Part shown: in pieces, positions 1-8,087 of the stretch
Layout of the letters: each line of letters opens with the position of its first letter
Position numbering within the stretch: position 1 is the stretch's first letter
Assembly (NCBI GenBank): GCA_036939755.1
Contig: JALLAZ010000284.1
Location: 1 to 17,880 of the forward strand
Source: Stephanodiscus triporus
Lineage: Eukaryota; Bacillariophyta; Thalassiosirophyceae; Thalassiosirales; Thalassiosiraceae
Reading direction: 5' to 3'
DNA: 17,880 nucleotides
Translations under genes and position numbers: made by a program
The notes under the pieces: generated by a model
Seen by the model: only the letters and a program-made list of their open reading frames with translations
Database searches by the model: none
Told to the model about the DNA's origin: nothing

Positions 1-275
1 ATCCCAACAATTTTTCATTATGTACCAGAAAAGTCAGAGCGCCATCCGACTAAAGAGATGGTACAAATTCGTCGCTTGTGCATAGTCAACCCCTTTTGAG
101 CGAGTGTAGAGACAGAGTTGCCATTTCTCTCAACCTCAAGCTGCCGCATCGACGAGCGCGCTCGCGCTCCCTCCGTCAGACTGTTCGAGAAGCAAAAAAA
201 CAATGCGCCAAGAAATAATAATAGAGTAAATAATAAACAACAGAGGTATCGTGGTAATAATAGGAGCGAACCAAA

Positions 276-2183
276 ATGAGAATGCGCAAATCGGGCGCCA
301 TCCTCCTGTTCCTCACGTACTTGATCTCGTGCGCGCTGTTCTTCCACCTGGGCCGCACGTCGTCGCCGTCGTCGTCGACGACGACGACAGACCGCGTCGG
401 CAACAAGTCGAGAATAACAGGAGGAACGACAAGCAACGACAACGACAACAGCAACAACGGCACTCGTCATCGCGCCGATGACGGTTCTTCCTCGTCGTCG
501 ACCGTCCTCCTCGACGACATCGTCGAACGCATCCTCACGCGATCGAGCCTCGGCCGTCGTCGCGACGACGACGACGACGACGACGACGACGTCGCCCTCG
601 TCATGCGTCGGATCCGCCTCTTGAACGACTGCTCCTCGAGTCCCGACTGCCTCGACTCGCTGGCGGGGGGAGGGAGCCGAGAAGAAGACGAAGACGACGA
701 CGACGTCTCCCCCCCCCCCCCCCTGCCGATGCCCGTGCTGATCATCGCGTACTACGCCGGACAGGGCATCGGACGCATGATCGAGCATACGACCGGAACT
801 TGCCTGAACGCCGCGTCCGTCGGGCGGGGGTGTCTAATCGACTCGACGAGTCGCCATCGTGGCACGCCGAATCGCGATTCGTGGTACACCTTCCGATCGT
901 TCGTGCGCATAGTCGTCGACGTCGACGTCGACGACATCTCCCTCCGCTATCGGAGGGCCGAAAACAACGATGACGCGAGGGACGAAAACGACTCGAGGGG
1001 CGAAAACCGCCGCGACTCGAGGGGGGGGACGGCATCGCGTCAACGACGACGACCCCTCCTCCTCCTGTCGAGGGCGACCGTCGACGAGGCGCGACGGGCA
1101 GTTTCCATCCTGTCGAACTTCGCGGCCGGTCACTGGACGGCGGACGACATCGGGAACGAGCGTTTCGCGCGCGTCCTGCCTTTGGGTGACGAGAACGTCA
1201 CGACGGATGGGGTCGTTAGGACGATCGTCGACAATCCGCGTAAGCTCGTGCTTAGTCCGAATTGGGGCACGTCGTGGTTCGCGAGGAGGGATGTGATATG
1301 GCCGCCGTTGCTGCCGACGACGACGACAACGACGGACGACGAATACGATCGCCGCTCGAGGTCGAGGCTGGAGTCGTACGTTCAGAATTACATGTACCGT
1401 CCCACCCCCCTCCTGCGCGGCCTTCACGAGGAATACAAGAGGATTGTGCTGGGGGGGGTACGGAGAGGGGGGGGCGACGTAAACGAAGATGAGAATGAAA
1501 ACGCAGACGAAGATACCGACGACGACGACGACGCGGTCGATTTTTACGGCGCCGTTCACCTGCGATTGTTCTTCGTGGGTCAGAAGCACAGGGGGGATCC
1601 CTCGGGATACGATCGCGCGCTGCGGAACCTAGGCACGAACCTCCACGATTGCATGCGATACTGGCAGGACGTCGACGCCGTTGATCGGTGGTGGGTGATC
1701 GCCGACGACCTTGAGGGGGGAATGAACATCACGCTTCGAATACGGGAGGAGGCATCCCGTTGGGAGGGGAGGAGGACGGGAGGTGGACTGAGGAGGAAGA
1801 TGGAGGTGTTCGCGGAGGACGGTCAGGCTGACGACGACTACGACGACGCGCCCGCATCCGCGCTCGTCGGCGATCGGGCCGCCCGCGCCGCGATGCGACG
1901 GATACTCCGGCGCCGTCGCTCCGTCGGCCGAGGTCATTCCAATTCCGAGGCGGCGAGGGGTCCCATGGGACACGAGGCCATGGCGGACTCCCTCGTCGAT
2001 TGGATGGTCTTGCACGAGTCGAAGATCGCGATCGTCACGAACGGGTCCTTCGGCGCGTCGGGGGCCAAGGGGAACGGAAAATTCCTTGGGGGGTCCCCCG
2101 TCGTCGTCCCTTCGGGGACGGACGACGGCGCCGAGGGCGGGACGAGCGGTTCGTGCGAGGGATTGCGAGTTTTTCGGAAGTGA
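276..2183 (+). CDS. Putative type II membrane glycosyltransferase, fucosyltransferase-like
   Basis: A 635-residue single-exon protein. A short basic N-terminus (MRMRK) precedes a hydrophobic stretch at about residues 7-25, then a Ser/Thr/Asn/Asp-rich stem, as in Golgi type II glycosyltransferases. The start was chosen because the anchor follows it directly. Around residues 155-200 a G-x-G-x-G block leads to A-S-V-G-R-G-C-L-I-D, resembling the N-terminal region of fucosyltransferase-like enzymes. An A-V-H-L-R segment near 426-430 could stand for their H-x-R motif. Near the C-terminus (about 574-597) V-D-W-M-V-L-H-E-S-K-I...T-N-G-S-F-G-A-S-G matches the closing pattern of such enzymes (D..L...S......SSF). 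Family placement is inference; sugar donor and acceptor are unknown. The domain is broken by Asp runs (nine Asp near residue 97), Pro runs and Arg-rich loops. The 275 bases upstream showed no recognisable element. The gene converges on the next one. Confidence 0.55.
   Translation: MRMRKSGAILLFLTYLISCALFFHLGRTSSPSSSTTTTDRVGNKSRITGGTTSNDNDNSNNGTRHRADDGSSSSSTVLLDDIVERILTRSSLGRRRDDDDDDDDDVALVMRRIRLLNDCSSSPDCLDSLAGGGSREEDEDDDDVSPPPPLPMPVLIIAYYAGQGIGRMIEHTTGTCLNAASVGRGCLIDSTSRHRGTPNRDSWYTFRSFVRIVVDVDVDDISLRYRRAENNDDARDENDSRGENRRDSRGGTASRQRRRPLLLLSRATVDEARRAVSILSNFAAGHWTADDIGNERFARVLPLGDENVTTDGVVRTIVDNPRKLVLSPNWGTSWFARRDVIWPPLLPTTTTTTDDEYDRRSRSRLESYVQNYMYRPTPLLRGLHEEYKRIVLGGVRRGGGDVNEDENENADEDTDDDDDAVDFYGAVHLRLFFVGQKHRGDPSGYDRALRNLGTNLHDCMRYWQDVDAVDRWWVIADDLEGGMNITLRIREEASRWEGRRTGGGLRRKMEVFAEDGQADDDYDDAPASALVGDRAARAAMRRILRRRRSVGRGHSNSEAARGPMGHEAMADSLVDWMVLHESKIAIVTNGSFGASGAKGNGKFLGGSPVVVPSGTDDGAEGGTSGSCEGLRVFRK
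564..590 (+). repeat. (GAC)9 microsatellite in coding sequence
   Basis: Nine perfect GAC units read in frame as nine aspartates in the stem region of the putative glycosyltransferase. Shorter GAC/CGT runs recur in the same gene (about 697-705, 1519-1531) and in the genes at 9.3-10.3 kb and 12.6-13.7 kb. Confidence 0.95.
709..723 (+). repeat. 15-base poly-C tract in coding sequence
   Basis: Fifteen consecutive C read as four prolines between a Ser codon and a Leu codon. A one-base change in length would shift the frame and lose most of the protein, so the length should be treated as a possible assembly error. Confidence 0.9.
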
Positions 2184-2696
2184 TTCTCTTTAATTTCGTT
2201 TTCGGTCACGTATTGCTGTGGGCGAGAAGAAAACGGCAGCGATGAGATTTCAACGAGCCATGTTCTCTGCGGGTTGACGTCCTCTATCAAGTCGTTGTCG
2301 CAACCTGCTCTTGGGGGGATCTGACTCTTTCCGAGATTGTTGAAAAGAACATGTAGGGTTTGTTCATCTGCATTCAGGAATGCTTTTTCGGGTAGGAAAT
2401 TGTTTCTGTGTGTCTCGGGGGAGAGATTTATGCAAAGATCAACGCACGGAGGAAGCCTAACTCGTTCAAGTGCCTACATCGCTTTCTGTATGGTGTTTTG
2501 TACAGAAGCAACATGCATTCTCAATGACACGTTTCTACTGAGTTTGTTCTGAGTCGCAACCTATCATAGACCTTGCGACTTTCAGCCAATGCGCAACATC
2601 CTTCTCTGCACACAAGTTATTGAAATTATCTTTTATCTTTAACTACGTTCACTTTCCCCGTCTCTGGATAGCGGCATGCCAGCACCCATAAACAGT
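2184..2696. other. Intergenic space between convergent genes
   Basis: These 513 bases separate the stop codons of two convergent genes and should hold both 3' untranslated regions. I saw no canonical AATAAA in a convincing position and no RNA gene. A 71-codon open frame at 2337-2552 has no recognisable protein character. Confidence 0.6.
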
Positions 2697-4058
2697 TTAC
2701 TCCCACATAGAATAGAAGTCCATCATATTTAACAACTTGAGTGAATCCGTGTCTGGGTCATTGCGTAGCACCATTCGTATGAAGGCCTTCGCTTGATCGG
2801 GTTGTTCAATCATCATTTTGACTCGATGCTTGCTTGCAGCGGCAGGCTCAGATACGGATGTGCCAAGGTCAGGGGAAAGAGCACCTGACTGACGATGGGA
2901 AATGTCTAGGATCACCTGCAACATCTCCAAAGCCTTCTCTTCTATGCCGTTAGCTGCTTCTTCCTGTCTCTCCTTTTCGAGGTCAAGTCCCATGAAGTTC
3001 TCTGCCAAACGCGAGATTGAGACAGACTTCGCCGTGGACGAAGCAACTGCATTTTTGTTGTTAGCCGTGCCGCTCTTATTCTCTTCCTTGGTGACGCATT
3101 TTTTCGCCACTCCCTCCTCCTCCTCCTCGACGACGACTAGAGTGTCAATGCGATAGACAGTCCCGTAAATACTTCTGTTAGTCGTGCCGCTCTTATTCTC
3201 TTCCTTGGAGACGCAATTTTTCGTCTGAGTGTCAATGTGATAGACAGTGTTGTAAATACGTCTGTAAATAAAGTCGTCGGTCTTGTTCTTTTCCAAAATA
3301 GGTGTGGTGCATGCAGTCTGGCGGATGTGGCATGCAATGTCTGCCCTAGATAAACCTAGAGATAAGCAAGTGCAGACTGCCGCCCGAAATTGACTACTTT
3401 GGTGTCCCCTCGGCGACCACAATCTGGTGGCTATATCGAGGGCTTTGGCATAGTTCTTCGCCGCTGGCAGGGGAGGAAAAGCTCTCTCAGACGCCGGTTT
3501 GGTCGAAAAGGGATCCTTAGGTGCCGCGGTCGACATAAGAGGGAATGCAGCGTTGTTCGAGCTTTTATCTGTACTATTGATATCATCCTTCTTCAATAAT
3601 GGTGTGGAAGCATTTGCTACATGAGGAAAAGCACTGTCAGACGCAAAGGGATTCTTTGGCGCCGCTGTTGATACAGGATGAGTTTCCGTTGCCTTGATAC
3701 CTTGTTTCTGCTCAGGTAATTTTTGAGGAAGACGCTGAGCTGGAGCATGCACGATAGGAGCCGTGGAGCCGTCCAATGTAGTGATGAGTGCCAAGCTTGG
3801 CATGGTGTTGTTATCGAATGATTTCGAGAGCCATGAGTCCTGTGATGTTTCTTCCGTCAATGTCCTCACGATATTACATGCTTTTCCCTCATTAGCAGGC
3901 CCTTCGATCGTAGCATATGTAGTTAATTGCTTGGCGTTGACTAGATAAAAGTCTTCGACAGGGCAGTTATGTGCTGAAAACTTTTCCTTTGCTACCTCCC
4001 GCTCCGCAAAGACATCATCAAGCGATGTGGTCGGCTCGTAGAATGAATATCTGGGCAT
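2697..4058 (-). CDS. Hypothetical protein with internal repeats
   Basis: A 453-residue protein read from ATG at 4058 to TAA at 2697 with no need for introns. I do not recognise the family. It is polar and seems mostly disordered. The segment S-T-A-A-P-K-(N/D)-P-F occurs twice (about residues 130 and 175), each followed by A-F-P. NPF and DPF are known EH-domain and AP2-appendage ligands, but a role in endocytosis would be a guess. A middle segment with regularly placed Cys (A-V-C-T-C-L-S-L-G-L-S...A-C-H-I) may be a small folded unit. A direct duplication of 29 and 39 residues follows (about residues 270-337). The C-terminal 100 residues look helical and charged. It converges on the gene to its left; to its right lies the 3' end of the plastid-protein gene on the same strand. 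Confidence 0.7.
   Translation of the reverse strand: MPRYSFYEPTTSLDDVFAEREVAKEKFSAHNCPVEDFYLVNAKQLTTYATIEGPANEGKACNIVRTLTEETSQDSWLSKSFDNNTMPSLALITTLDGSTAPIVHAPAQRLPQKLPEQKQGIKATETHPVSTAAPKNPFASDSAFPHVANASTPLLKKDDINSTDKSSNNAAFPLMSTAAPKDPFSTKPASERAFPPLPAAKNYAKALDIATRLWSPRGHQSSQFRAAVCTCLSLGLSRADIACHIRQTACTTPILEKNKTDDFIYRRIYNTVYHIDTQTKNCVSKEENKSGTTNRSIYGTVYRIDTLVVVEEEEEGVAKKCVTKEENKSGTANNKNAVASSTAKSVSISRLAENFMGLDLEKERQEEAANGIEEKALEMLQVILDISHRQSGALSPDLGTSVSEPAAASKHRVKMMIEQPDQAKAFIRMVLRNDPDTDSLKLLNMMDFYSMWE
3060..3263 (-). repeat. Tandem duplication in coding sequence (87 and 117 bp)
   Basis: Two adjacent near-identical copies, 3177-3263 (87 bp, 29 codons) and 3060-3176 (117 bp, 39 codons). Both encode I-Y-x-T-V-Y-x-I-D-T ... 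C-V-x-K-E-E-N-K-S-G-T. The longer copy has a 30-bp insertion made mainly of TCC and GAC units, giving V-V-V-E-E-E-E-E. All length differences are multiples of three, so the frame is kept. Confidence 0.92.
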
Positions 4059-4549
4059 TTTTCGGTATCATCAATTAATCACAGTTGGGAAATGTGGCTG
4101 GACTTGGATGCAATGTCACCACCGCTCACCATCGTGTAATTCGAACTATGGATGTTGTACCTAAAATATGGTTTGCGGGGTGTCCATCGCCAACGTGTTT
4201 CAGTCTGTTTCTTCGAGCGGGTGTCAGTTTTCAGTTTCTGCTTGACGTGCACTGTAGGCGGATCGCGTGCGACTCCATCCATTCACATCAAAACCTGAGC
4301 TTGCCCTTACCTACTACAACAGAGAGAGACATCGGATACCCGCAAAACGAGCACAAGACCGATATTCAAATAGATGAATATGAACACAATCACTCTAATT
4401 TACAACGGTCTGCTTGAATTACCCTCGCCTTAACGTCACAACCGTGTCTGTTGGGTAAAACATATTTGTGAAGTGTTAATGAATCCTTCCCGGCAAGAAC
4501 GTGCGCGTATCTCATCGGTTTAATCACTCTGCCCATAATTCGAATCACT
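4059..4549. other. Intergenic region, promoter of the left gene and 3' UTR of the right gene
   Basis: These 491 bases lie between two minus-strand genes. They should contain the downstream gene's promoter and the plastid-protein gene's 3' untranslated region. An open frame at 4085-4417 (+) shows no protein-like character. No RNA gene or strong motif was seen. Confidence 0.5.
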
Positions 4550-5046
4550 CTAAGGAGCCGGAGCCGCTTCATTTTTCTCCACAATTGGTGCGGCCTTGCG
4601 AATGTTCAAATACTCCATGACATTTACCCCCTCCACTCCCTTCGGAGGAAATAGAGAATCAACAGTCAGAAATTATCGGATAATTATTTTCAAGTCATAC
4701 CAAGCACTCAACACTCAACATGCATAGATTGTGAAAAACTCACCGATCCTTTCATCGTTCCCGGACGAGACAGTTTCTCTGGCAGGCAATCCGCGTCCTT
4801 GCCGCATTCCATGGACTTTATCCACTCCTCTGGAACGAACGACGCAGAATACGTGGTCGATAGGCAATCATCATCCTCGTCGTAGATGTCCTGCCAGCAA
4901 GGATTGTTGGGGTCGGGCCTCGATAGAAGTGCGGTGGGGAATTTAACGGCGCGGCTCCTCAGCAGGTGGGCGGCGGGAGCCCAAGCGGAGACGCTGCCCA
5001 AAAGAGCGAGAATGGTGCACGCCGTGCGGAGAATTTGTCGGTTCAT
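4550..5046 (-). CDS. Predicted plastid-targeted small acidic Cys protein, two exons
   Basis: Exon 1 is 5046-4744 and exon 2 is 4639-4550. The intron 4743-4640 (104 nt) has donor GTGAGT and acceptor CCGAAG and falls between codons. Joined, they give 130 residues. The start at 5046 was preferred to an ATG at 5193 because it opens directly on a signal peptide: M-N-R-Q, a hydrophobic core, then S-V-S-A-W-A-P at residues 18-24. W at +1 and P at +3 after the predicted A21/W22 cleavage match the diatom ASAFAP-type plastid presequence, followed by a basic transit-like stretch (H-L-L-R-S-R). The mature part contains C-W-Q-D-I-Y-D-E-D-D-D-C, Y-S-A-S-F-V-x-x-E-W-I-K-S-M-x-C and D-C, four cysteines. Exon 2 adds G-V-x-G-V-N-V-M-E-Y-L-N and ends in A-P-A-P. 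The function is unknown; a role at a photosynthetic complex is possible but not shown. Confidence 0.8.
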
Positions 5047-5573
5047 GATGCCTGGCAGTTTCGTAAGCGGTTCTGGCCGGTGAATGAGGGAAATGTTGCC
5101 GAAAATTGGAGCTGGGGGTGTTGTTGGTTTGAGCTGATGTTGTTTTTTATGAAATAATAAAATTGATGCCTCCAGAAGAGAGGCAGTTGGCACAACAACA
5201 GGAGGCGCCAGCGCAGCTGGAGGTATCGTAGGATTCGTGTGTCCAGAAAGAGAACCCTAAAAATCTTAATGTATTGATTCCGTTCTCGGACAAGGGCTTA
5301 TTTTGTCACAGAAGACAGGTGTCAAAGTTCAAGTGTCAGTCTGTCTGTCTACTCTATTTGTTGTGGCTCATGGCGGGAATGCTCGCGCTGGAACCCACAA
5401 CTTCGGGCCGCCGGCGCGCGGCGCGGCCCCCGGCCGGGCTTTACCTACCCTACAGAGTAGTACGTATCGTACCGGTACTCTCCTCCTCCTCCTCCTCTCT
5501 CCTTTCCTCCTACCATAGAGACATGAATCCCCCATCCCCTCACATTCCTACCTCCCCATCCACACGTCACGCC
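5047..5573. promoter_or_regulatory. Divergent intergenic region (shared promoter space)
   Basis: These 527 bases lie between the starts of the plastid-protein gene (-) and the oxidoreductase gene (+). They hold a very GC-rich patch near 5406-5440, a partly symmetric segment with the palindrome GTACCGGTAC near 5470-5479, and a TCC-rich pyrimidine tract at about 5481-5515. No TATA box stood out. An open frame running through 5274-5573 into exon 1 of the oxidoreductase is not considered coding upstream of 5574. Confidence 0.4.
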
Positions 5574-6902
5574 ATGGGCGACGTTTCTGCAGTTTCTGTA
5601 GTACTGGTCGGATGTGGGGCTCCACTGAAATCGATGGGATGGTATCACGCAACGCAACTTTTGCACAAGGACAGCAATATGTGAGTGCTGCCATGGTGCA
5701 ACCGCAAATCATCAACCGCCTTTCCATCTGGAACTCACATCTTCCTGGTGCTGGTGAAGTTCCGCGCGCTTAGATTTTATCGTCGAACCGTGGTTTATGA
5801 GCGAGGCTGGCCTGGATAGTCCAGGAGGCGCAGACTTTGCCGAATTCAGGAAAGATCTCGAAGCTACGGAAGGAATCCAGTTCTTTTCACGCGTGGAAGA
5901 TGTTCCACCCGTAGTAGATGGAGTGAAGCGGCTTGCGATAATTAGTGCCCGTGAGTACCGTGTTTCATCTGGATTTGTGGAATCAACGCTTATGCCTATC
6001 AACGGAGTTCGTTGCCTTGGATAGGTACATCTGATAATCCAAGTCTTTTCGCCAGCTGCCTTGGCATCGGATGCCATGCTATATTTTTGGAGAAACCCGG
6101 GGCCCCGTCAGTTGCTGAGCTTGATTTGATGAAAACCAAGGCAAATGAGTTTGGGGCATCTGTTTTTATGGGTTTCAATAAGAATGTGAGCAAATACGTT
6201 TCGAAGACGCGGGCCTACGCCGAGTCTCACCCTGGAACCAATGTGACCTTTCTTCACAACAATAACTATTGCGAGTCGGGTCTAAATGAATGCTTTGAAA
6301 GAAACGCCGAGGGAATGCTGAAAAACATGGGTGAGTACACGAAAAACAAATTTCTAGCAGCTTAATTATTCACAACGCTGAGCCAACCATATCATACAGC
6401 CATACATGAGCTGGCCCTTGCAGTCTCATTTTATGGCGTTGCTGCGGACAACATTGCATCTGTTGTCGCAGACAAAGACTTTTCGCGGTGCCTAACTTTA
6501 AAAGGTCCATCTGGCAACGTATTCACCGACTTTGGAAAAATCAAGTTTACTATCACGACCAAAGATGGTTATAAGGTCTCAATTGCTGCGGATCGTTGTG
6601 GTGGAAATGATTCGGTTGGAATTGTTACTGACGGAGACGGAAATGAACTAGTTCGATTCACAATGCCAGATGACGAGGATTCTGCGTCTATCACGAATGC
6701 GAAGGAGAGAATCTCTGGAGCGATGCCTTACTTCTATGTTCAGAGTCCTGATTACCAAACTCTCAAACAGAGAGTTGCAAATGCAGTGTCCAAAGATAAC
6801 CGCGAGCCCGCCGAAGGAGTCGCGACAATTGACGTGGCAGTAGAAACGCTGAAGGTTGCTGAGTATCTTACTCCAATCCTCATTGAGCAACTCAAGTTGT
6901 AG
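5574..6902 (+). CDS. Gfo/Idh/MocA-type NAD(P)-dependent oxidoreductase, four exons
   Basis: Exons 5574-5680, 5760-5950, 6025-6330 and 6400-6902. The introns (79, 74 and 69 nt) all have GTGAGT donors and AG acceptors. The phases agree at every junction and the product is 368 residues, normal for the family. Residues 8-30 form a Rossmann start (V-V-L-V-G-C-G ... M-G-W-Y-H-A-T-Q-L-L). L-E-K-P at 121-124 is the family's E-K-P signature. N-M-A-I-H-E-L-A-L at about 200-208 corresponds to the catalytic His region of Gfo/Idh enzymes. The C-terminal half is the alpha/beta dimerisation domain, with strands such as V-S-I-A-A-D-R and a helix A-E-Y-L-T-P-I-L. Members oxidise or reduce sugars, inositols or related compounds with NAD(P); the substrate here is unknown. 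No targeting signal is seen, so it is probably cytosolic. AATAAA follows the stop by 10 bases. Confidence 0.85.
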
Positions 6903-6912
6903 TGATGTGACT

Positions 6913-6918
6913 AATAAA
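6913..6918 (+). terminator. Candidate polyadenylation signal AATAAA
   Basis: AATAAA begins 11 bases after the oxidoreductase stop codon. This is close but plausible in a compact genome. A second AATAAA lies near 7037. Confidence 0.4.
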
Positions 6919-7242
6919 AGTATCCAGATGCAGTACAATCCATAAAAAATAAAAATGGTAATCCTAGAATTTTCGAAAAATATGTTCTTGTCGATCTCGG
7001 GACTGGGGTATGGTCTCTAACACTCTGCATAGAAAGAATAAAGATTTAAACATGGCGCACAGACTTCAACCTCATCGATATCATGCTCAAAAGAGGCAAT
7101 GAAGTGATGTAACTAAGAGATCTTGTTGGCGTAGGTCGATAGAAGCTCCTCCCCTGAAAGATAAGTACTGTTAAGTGCAGGTCGACATGGTTTCACACAG
7201 CCGCACACTGATCATTAATCTATAAAAGATATTGTAATCATT

Positions 7243-7248
7243 TTTATT
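7243..7248 (-). terminator. Candidate polyadenylation signal for RPL17
   Basis: TTTATT on the plus strand is AATAAA on the minus strand, about 20 bases beyond the RPL17 stop codon. Confidence 0.45.
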
Positions 7249-7268
7249 ACTAAAACTTGTTTAATGGC

Positions 7269-7850
7269 TTATGCGGAGCCACCTCCGACTTTCACGAATC
7301 GCTTCATGGCTGCAGCCTTCTTGGTAATCTTTTTCCCGCGGGCACCCTCGCCCTCGTCATCATCTGCCTTCTCGACGGCCTCCGACTTCTGAGAAAGGAT
7401 CAATTCGATGTGTGCCGGTTGGCTGGCGTACTTGCCGATACGGCCGTGGGCGCGGTAGGTTCTACGGCGGCCGGGGGGTGCGCGATTGCATTGTGCGTGT
7501 TTGATGTAGAGCTTCTCCACTTCCATTCCCTTGCTCTCGGCATTCGCGACCGCGTTGGAGAGGAGATCCTTCACCACGACAGTGGCCTTGACGGGCCACC
7601 TACCCTTGTCTCCGGGGGACTTGTGCTGCTTGGCCATGGCCTTGCGTCCGATGCCGCCGGTGTACTTGGTGAAGGGCACGATGGACTTGAACGCCATCAC
7701 GTCCTCGAGGAATTTCTTCGCCTTGCTCGCCTCCATTCCCTGGATGTGATGGGCAATTTCCCGGCAGTGCTTGAAGTGGACGCGGAGGTGGGATCCCCGC
7801 GATTTGGAGTGCGGCACAGCCGCATCGGGTTCGACGGAATAGCGGACCAT
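7269..7850 (-). CDS. RPL17: Cytosolic 60S ribosomal protein L17 (uL22)
   Basis: A complete 193-residue protein from ATG at 7850 to TAA at 7269, with no coding intron. It follows eukaryotic RPL17 along its whole length: M-V-R-Y-S at the start, K-S-R-G-S-x-L-R-V-H-F-K-x-x-R-E at about 16-31, a helix ending F-L-E-D-V, then V-P-F-x-x-Y-x-G-G-x-G-R, K-G-R-W-P, and the signature R-R-R-T-Y-R-A-H-G-R-I at about 127-137, which forms the uL22 loop lining the exit tunnel. I-x-A/E-x-I-L then precedes a Lys/Glu-rich tail. Eukaryotic length and the tail exclude a plastid L22. It sits back-to-back with the VOC gene (237 bases between starts). Composition is GC-richer than the flanking spacers, as expected of a highly expressed gene. 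Confidence 0.98.
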   Translation of the reverse strand: MVRYSVEPDAAVPHSKSRGSHLRVHFKHCREIAHHIQGMEASKAKKFLEDVMAFKSIVPFTKYTGGIGRKAMAKQHKSPGDKGRWPVKATVVVKDLLSNAVANAESKGMEVEKLYIKHAQCNRAPPGRRRTYRAHGRIGKYASQPAHIELILSQKSEAVEKADDDEGEGARGKKITKKAAAMKRFVKVGGGSA

Positions 7851-8087
7851 GGTTTGTCGCTTACAGTTGATTTTGTTAGTGTGGGTCGATTTGGGGAAGA
7901 GGGTTTGTCGGTAACTACAGATGAACGTGGGAACTCATGAACGCAAGTAATGCGATAACTGGTAACCCACACGTTTTCCGATGGACACCCGAATAAATAC
8001 ACTCTCCTACGATATGGTACCAACTCCCCAACGTTGGAGTATCTACCTAGTACTCCTTATCGTTTCTTGGTGAAAAAGTATTCTACG
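7851..8087. promoter_or_regulatory. Putative bidirectional promoter, RPL17 and VOC gene
   Basis: 237 bases separate the two start codons on opposite strands, so both promoters must lie here or overlap. An AT-rich AATAAATAC stretch sits near 7992-8000. I cannot assign specific factor sites. Confidence 0.4.

Larger units (their letters stand above)
6903..7268. other. Intergenic space between convergent genes
   Basis: An AT-rich stretch of 366 bases between the oxidoreductase (+) and RPL17 (-) stop codons. It holds candidate poly-A signals for both strands and no other feature that I can support. Confidence 0.6.

Noticed and set aside
1..275. Promoter elements upstream of the first gene
   Set aside because: Inspected for a TATA box, repeats and RNA genes; nothing stood out beyond a GC-rich GAGCGCGCTCGCGCTC patch near 156-171.
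18..788. 256-codon open frame on the minus strand
   Set aside because: It is the complement of GAC/CGT-rich coding sequence, reads as runs of Val, Arg and Asp, and overlaps the membrane-anchored gene on the plus strand.
834..1589. 251-codon open frame on the minus strand
   Set aside because: An antisense shadow of the glycosyltransferase-like gene; high CpG content removes stops, and the product is Arg/Val-rich with no motif.
2337..2552. 71-codon plus-strand frame in the intergenic space
   Set aside because: No recognisable motif or gene structure; probably untranslated 3' sequence.
4085..4417. 110-codon plus-strand frame
   Set aside because: No protein-like features; it overlaps the expected promoter of the minus-strand gene.
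5274..5573. Extending the oxidoreductase upstream to 5274
   Set aside because: The extra residues are low-complexity Ser/Pro/Arg sequence from a GC-rich promoter-like region; the Rossmann strand begins right after ATG 5574.
7257..7940. 227-codon plus-strand frame
   Set aside because: Lies antisense to RPL17, which is unmistakable on the other strand.
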